Shown here one piece after another: positions 60,858 to 64,000 of a stretch of DNA of 64,000 nucleotides. Source of the DNA: CBDFKJ01 sp965248805 (GTDB taxonomy: Bacteria > Pseudomonadota > Alphaproteobacteria > UBA6615); NCBI GenBank assembly GCA_965248805.1, contig CBDFKJ010000009.1, positions 682,001-746,000 of the forward strand. Direction: 5' to 3'. The notes below the pieces were generated by a model that had not been told where the DNA came from, did not search any database, and saw only the letters and a program-made list of their open reading frames with translations. Made by a program: the position numbers and the translations under genes. Positions within the stretch are counted from its first letter, which is position 1; each line of letters begins with the position of its first letter.

Positions 60858-63086
60858 CTAGGCAGCGGACTGCTCTCTCGGGCGCAGCGACTCATGGTCG
60901 GGCGGAGGTCCAAAGAGCTCAGGGTGAGCGTTGAGGAAGGGCAGCGACGGTCGCGCCGCCCCGAACATGAAAGGATTGTGCGAAAGGGCCTGGCGGTAGC
61001 GCCGCATGAGAGGATCGTCTTCGGGCACCGGGGCGGCGATGCCGAGCACGGTGTCAAGCTTGTCGCGGACTGCGGCCCGCGTGTCCGCGGCCGAGTTGGG
61101 ATGGATCGCGTAGCCGTGGCGCGTGAGCAGCGCGTGGTTGATCAGACGGCCTTGGAACGGCTGCTGATAGGTTTCGGTCAGCGACAAATAACGACGCTGA
61201 CCGAGATCGTAGACCTGCTTTACGGTGAAGTCCGTCTGCGCGGTCCAGATCTGCCAGTCATTCGAAATACAATTCACCAGCAGCATCGCCGTGCCGAACG
61301 ACATGGCGACCGTGGACAAACCGGAAGTGGTTCCAATGATAAGCCGGCTTGTCGCCAGAAAGAAGAGATCCATGTCCGCCGATTTCGCGGCACAATGAGC
61401 GTAATCAATGACGTTTGGCATGGATGGAAGTGGGGTCATCGACGCGTCACCGAGGCGGATCACCCAGCCGCCGCGTGACGTCACTTCATCGATGGCCTCA
61501 AGGTAGTCCTTCACATCGGCGCTGCGATGCTCGCCGATCGTCCCCGTGCCGTCGCCATAGAAGCCGCCTTCGCGGATGTGCAGGCCGACGTACCAGGCAC
61601 CGGCCGGCAGACCCATCTCCTGTAATTTACGTTGCCCTTCCGTCCTGTGCTGCTCGCTCAGTTGCAGCAACGGTCCGTGCCCCCTCTTTGCCCACTCGAC
61701 TTGGGTCCGAGCGGCCGCACGGGTCCAGGGTTCGGCCAGAGGCCCTTCGGCCAGGAGGGCCATGAACTGGTCGCCGAAGTAACGCTGGTACGGGAACAGA
61801 TCGTCGACAAGCTTGTCGTCGCGCACAATGCAGAAATAGCGGTCCCAGTAGGCGAGATACACCGAGTTGGACACTTTGTTCTGCGGTGCGAGAAGGACGT
61901 AGTTCGCTTTGGCGATCGTCCCAAGCGCGGCCATCTTTCGATAGGCGTCAAGCAGGCCGATGTGGCCGAACTGCGTTACCCATTCGTAAGGCAGGATACG
62001 TACGGACAGGGCCGGGTCGAACCCGTCGCATTCGCTGCCGATCCGTTTCAGCAGCGGGGTCGGAAGACGCCGGTGCGGCCGCATTTGATCGGCGAGGCGC
62101 GACTGGAACAACAGCGCCAACTGATAAAACCGGAAGCTCTTATTGAAGCGCCCTTGCAGAAACAGATCCTCGGCCAACTGCACTAGGTTGTCGTAAACCA
62201 ACAGGGTCCCGGCGCGCCTCAGCTCCCATTGCTTTGGCTTGGATTTCAGAACTTCGTACCGGCCAGCGTAGTTTTGGTGCGCCATGACGGTCGACGGAAG
62301 GATTTTGACCGATTTGCTGAACTCTCTCGTTGCGGCGCCGTAGTCGCCTTCAACAAGATGCACGCGGCCGAGCATTCGGTGGGCGAAGTGGTCCGCGCCG
62401 TTAAGCGATATCGCTAGCGTAAGGAACTGCTTCGCGGCCTCGACGTTCATCAGATTCAGATGCGCAACGCCGGCCAAGGTGGCGAGATAGCGATCATCGA
62501 GTCCGTCGGGCCGGCGCAGATCTCGGGCGATGCGCTCGAACTGCTTCAAGTGCAAGAGGACCTGGAAATAGACGTCCGCCACCGGGGCTCGTCGCGCCAG
62601 GATATATGGCCGAAACAGGAGATTGATGAGGCGCGCGGTCTTGAACATCCGCCCGTGCTGGCTAGCTCCCATGTGTGCCTGGGCCGAAATGACAAGGCTA
62701 TACAAGACGACGAACAGGACCAGGCGGGCGGGAACCGGCCGACCGTCGCGCAGCAGTCTGTTGGCAAACAACACGAGGTGGTCGCCAACCGCCCCAGGTG
62801 CCGCCTTGCGGTCGAACCAGTTGGACAGCCACAGGGCGATCGGCTTGATCCCGGTCCGGTTCCGCAGCATCACCTTGCGGTAGAGGCTGAAGCCTATGCG
62901 ATACATTCTCCGTACAAGTCTCACAATTCCGCGGCTCTTTCGGAGTCTGTTCGGCTCGCCCACGCCGACAAAGCGGAACCATTTGCGATAGCTCCACCTC
63001 GGCGGTGGGCGCGACTCGCCCCCGCGAATGTCGATTGCTCGCCTAACTGTGCCCGAAACCCAGTTCGATGTTTTCGGTGCTCTCAC
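60858..63086 (-). CDS. TIGR04372 family glycosyltransferase with TPR-like region
   Basis: The 742-residue protein has an N-terminal basic/hydrophobic part, TPR-like helices (AAKQFLTLAISLNGADHFAH, VHLVEGDYGAATREFSKSVK), and a C-terminal TIGR04372 domain (ILPYEWVTQFGHIGLLDAYR, WYVGLHIREGGFYGDGTGTI, RLGDASMTPLPSMPNVIDYA, FFLATSRLIIGTTSGLSTVA). Such proteins are sporadic in polysaccharide loci. The GTG at 63086 is only 23 bp from an IS5 element, so the natural promoter or N-terminus may have been cut; a start at a later ATG such as that of MYRIGFSLYRK is possible. Confidence 0.8.
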   Translation of the reverse strand: MRAPKTSNWVSGTVRRAIDIRGGESRPPPRWSYRKWFRFVGVGEPNRLRKSRGIVRLVRRMYRIGFSLYRKVMLRNRTGIKPIALWLSNWFDRKAAPGAVGDHLVLFANRLLRDGRPVPARLVLFVVLYSLVISAQAHMGASQHGRMFKTARLINLLFRPYILARRAPVADVYFQVLLHLKQFERIARDLRRPDGLDDRYLATLAGVAHLNLMNVEAAKQFLTLAISLNGADHFAHRMLGRVHLVEGDYGAATREFSKSVKILPSTVMAHQNYAGRYEVLKSKPKQWELRRAGTLLVYDNLVQLAEDLFLQGRFNKSFRFYQLALLFQSRLADQMRPHRRLPTPLLKRIGSECDGFDPALSVRILPYEWVTQFGHIGLLDAYRKMAALGTIAKANYVLLAPQNKVSNSVYLAYWDRYFCIVRDDKLVDDLFPYQRYFGDQFMALLAEGPLAEPWTRAAARTQVEWAKRGHGPLLQLSEQHRTEGQRKLQEMGLPAGAWYVGLHIREGGFYGDGTGTIGEHRSADVKDYLEAIDEVTSRGGWVIRLGDASMTPLPSMPNVIDYAHCAAKSADMDLFFLATSRLIIGTTSGLSTVAMSFGTAMLLVNCISNDWQIWTAQTDFTVKQVYDLGQRRYLSLTETYQQPFQGRLINHALLTRHGYAIHPNSAADTRAAVRDKLDTVLGIAAPVPEDDPLMRRYRQALSHNPFMFGAARPSLPFLNAHPELFGPPPDHESLRPREQSAA

Positions 63087-63108
63087 CGACTATGCCCCCC
63101 CTGTACTA

Positions 63109-63943
63109 GGCTCCGGACCCATAAATCGCTTGAGCCGACGCGGCGCGACGTGATTCACGCTCCCAAACTGCGGGAGTGTTGCGATGGACGATACGTTCTG
63201 GCTGAGCGAGGAACAGTTTGCGCGGCTCGTGCCGCATCTGTCGACGGATACGCGCGGCAAGCCGAGAGTCGACGACCGCCGCGTTATAAGCGGTATCATC
63301 CATGTGTTGAAGTCCGGCGGACGTTGGGTCGATGCGCCGTCCGTCTATGGCCCGCGCAAGACGCTCTACAATCGCTTCGTGCGGTGGGCGGCCAAAGGCG
63401 TGTGGACAGGGATATTCCACGCTCTGGCTTCGGCGGGTGGGCCGCCGGCGCAAGTGTTGATCGATTCCTCGGCGGTGAAGGCTCATCGCTGCGCCTCGGG
63501 CGGCAAAGGGGGGAGCACACGCAGGCCATTGGCCGCTCCCGCGGCGGGCGCACCACGAAGATCCATGCGCTGACCGATGGCCTCTGCCGCCCGTTCGCCT
63601 TCCTGCTGACCGGCGGCCAAGTGGCGGACTGCACAGCGGCCGCTGCTGGAGCGGATGCCGGCCACCTCGATCCTGACTGGCGACAAGGGCTATGACAGCG
63701 ACGCCGTTCGCCGCAAGATCGAGAGCAGAGGCGTCGCTCCGAACATCCCGCCGAAGGCCAACCGCCGCTGGAAGCCGTGCTTCAGCCCGGCGCTCTATCG
63801 CGACCGCAACGCCATCGAGCGCATGTTCGGCCGGCTGAAAGACTTCCGCAGAATCGCAACCCGCTATGACCGCCTCGCCCAAAACTTCCTCGCCGCCGTC
63901 TGTCTCGCCGCTACCGTCAGCTAATGGTTATGAGTCCGGACCC
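63109..63943 (+). mobile_element. IS5-family element, IS427 type
   Basis: The 835-bp element has inverted ends GGCTCCGGACCCAT and GGGTCCGGACTCAT (as complement) and is flanked by TA (63107-63108 and 63944-63945), typical of the IS427 group. It lies directly upstream of the TIGR04372 gene. Confidence 0.88.
63184..63923 (+). pseudogene. IS5/IS427 transposase in three frames
   Basis: Frame 1 (MDDTFWLSEEQFARLVPHLS to VLIDSSAVKAHRCASGGKGG) changes at a six-G run near 63506 to a second frame (GEHTQAIGRSRGGRTTKIHA, LTDGLCRPFAFLLTGGQVAD). The G-run is the usual place for programmed frameshifting in this group. A second shift near 63645 leads to LTGDKGYDSDAVRRKIESRG and NAIERMFGRLKDFRRIATRY, and this one looks like a true mutation. 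The catalytic residues are all still present across the frames. Confidence 0.82.
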
Positions 63944-64000
63944 TAATTCAAGTGTACACGCAATTGCACGTAGCGCGCAAGAAACAGCACTTTTGCGCGA

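Overview
The window is GC-rich chromosomal DNA of an alphaproteobacterium. The best fit is the Rhodospirillales/Rhodospirillaceae type: the order aroA-cmk-rpsA-sppA-ihfB-lapA, then trpF-trpB-trpA-accD-folC, then lptC-lptA-lptB-rpoN-ptsN, a FYDLN-acid protein beside tRNA-Ala, and an Hsp20/DUF1150 pair are all characteristic of that class. The taxonomic statement rests on gene content and order only.

Layout. 1-6.3 kb: an MFS transporter running off the left edge, a DUF2459 lipoprotein, then a xylose locus (LacI-type regulator, xylB, xylA). Its 3' part is shredded: xylA lacks its C-terminus and is followed by small pieces of xylF (+), xylH (-) and xylG (-). 6.3-6.9 kb holds tandem repeats only. 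6.9-18.8 kb is a decayed genomic island beside tRNA-Ala(GGC): a higBA toxin-antitoxin pair, a broken MmeI-like modification/restriction gene, a CHC2-type primase gene split by two insertion sequences (IS), an AT-richer gene of unknown function, a frameshifted excisionase, and a tyrosine integrase gutted by an IS5 element and a 17-bp repeat expansion. IS630, IS5/IS1182, IS3 and IS5 elements are stacked in this segment. 18.8-37.6 kb is intact housekeeping DNA (FYDLN protein, aroA-cmk-rpsA-sppA-ihfB-lapA, an AGE-family epimerase, trpFBA-accD-folC, and gltD-gltB on the minus strand).

37.7-42.1 kb holds a wrecked type I secretion locus: a TolC fragment (-) ending in an IS630 remnant and fused head-to-head to an N-truncated ABC exporter (+), followed by an intact HlyD/LapC-like adaptor with an unusual N-terminal membrane extension. 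42.1-51.2 kb is again intact: uppP, an NDUFA9-like protein, ribonuclease D, kdsD-lptC-lptA-lptB-rpoN, ptsN (with no hpf gene between rpoN and ptsN), DUF1150 and hsp20 with a good RpoH promoter. 51.4-64 kb mixes a MuiA-like exported protein, an IS1595 element with an 8-bp duplication, a glyoxalase II-like hydrolase, a phospholipid N-methyltransferase-like enzyme, a small exported protein whose signal peptide is cut by an IS5 copy, a frameshifted exported YqgE/AlgH, a MutM/Fpg-family glycosylase, an O-antigen-ligase-like protein, a TIGR04372 glycosyltransferase and an IS5 (IS427-type) element.

The theme is recent IS expansion and gene decay on a conserved backbone. Two disrupted genes (the primase and the small exported protein) can be restored in frame simply by removing the IS and one copy of its target duplication, which shows that these insertions are young. 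I found no clearly new molecular system. The most worthwhile items are the reconstructible primase, the 17-bp repeat expansion in the integrase, the shredded xyl and type I secretion loci, three complementary deletion derivatives of one IS630 element, the AT-richer unknown gene beside the excisionase, and the adaptor with three extra hydrophobic segments.
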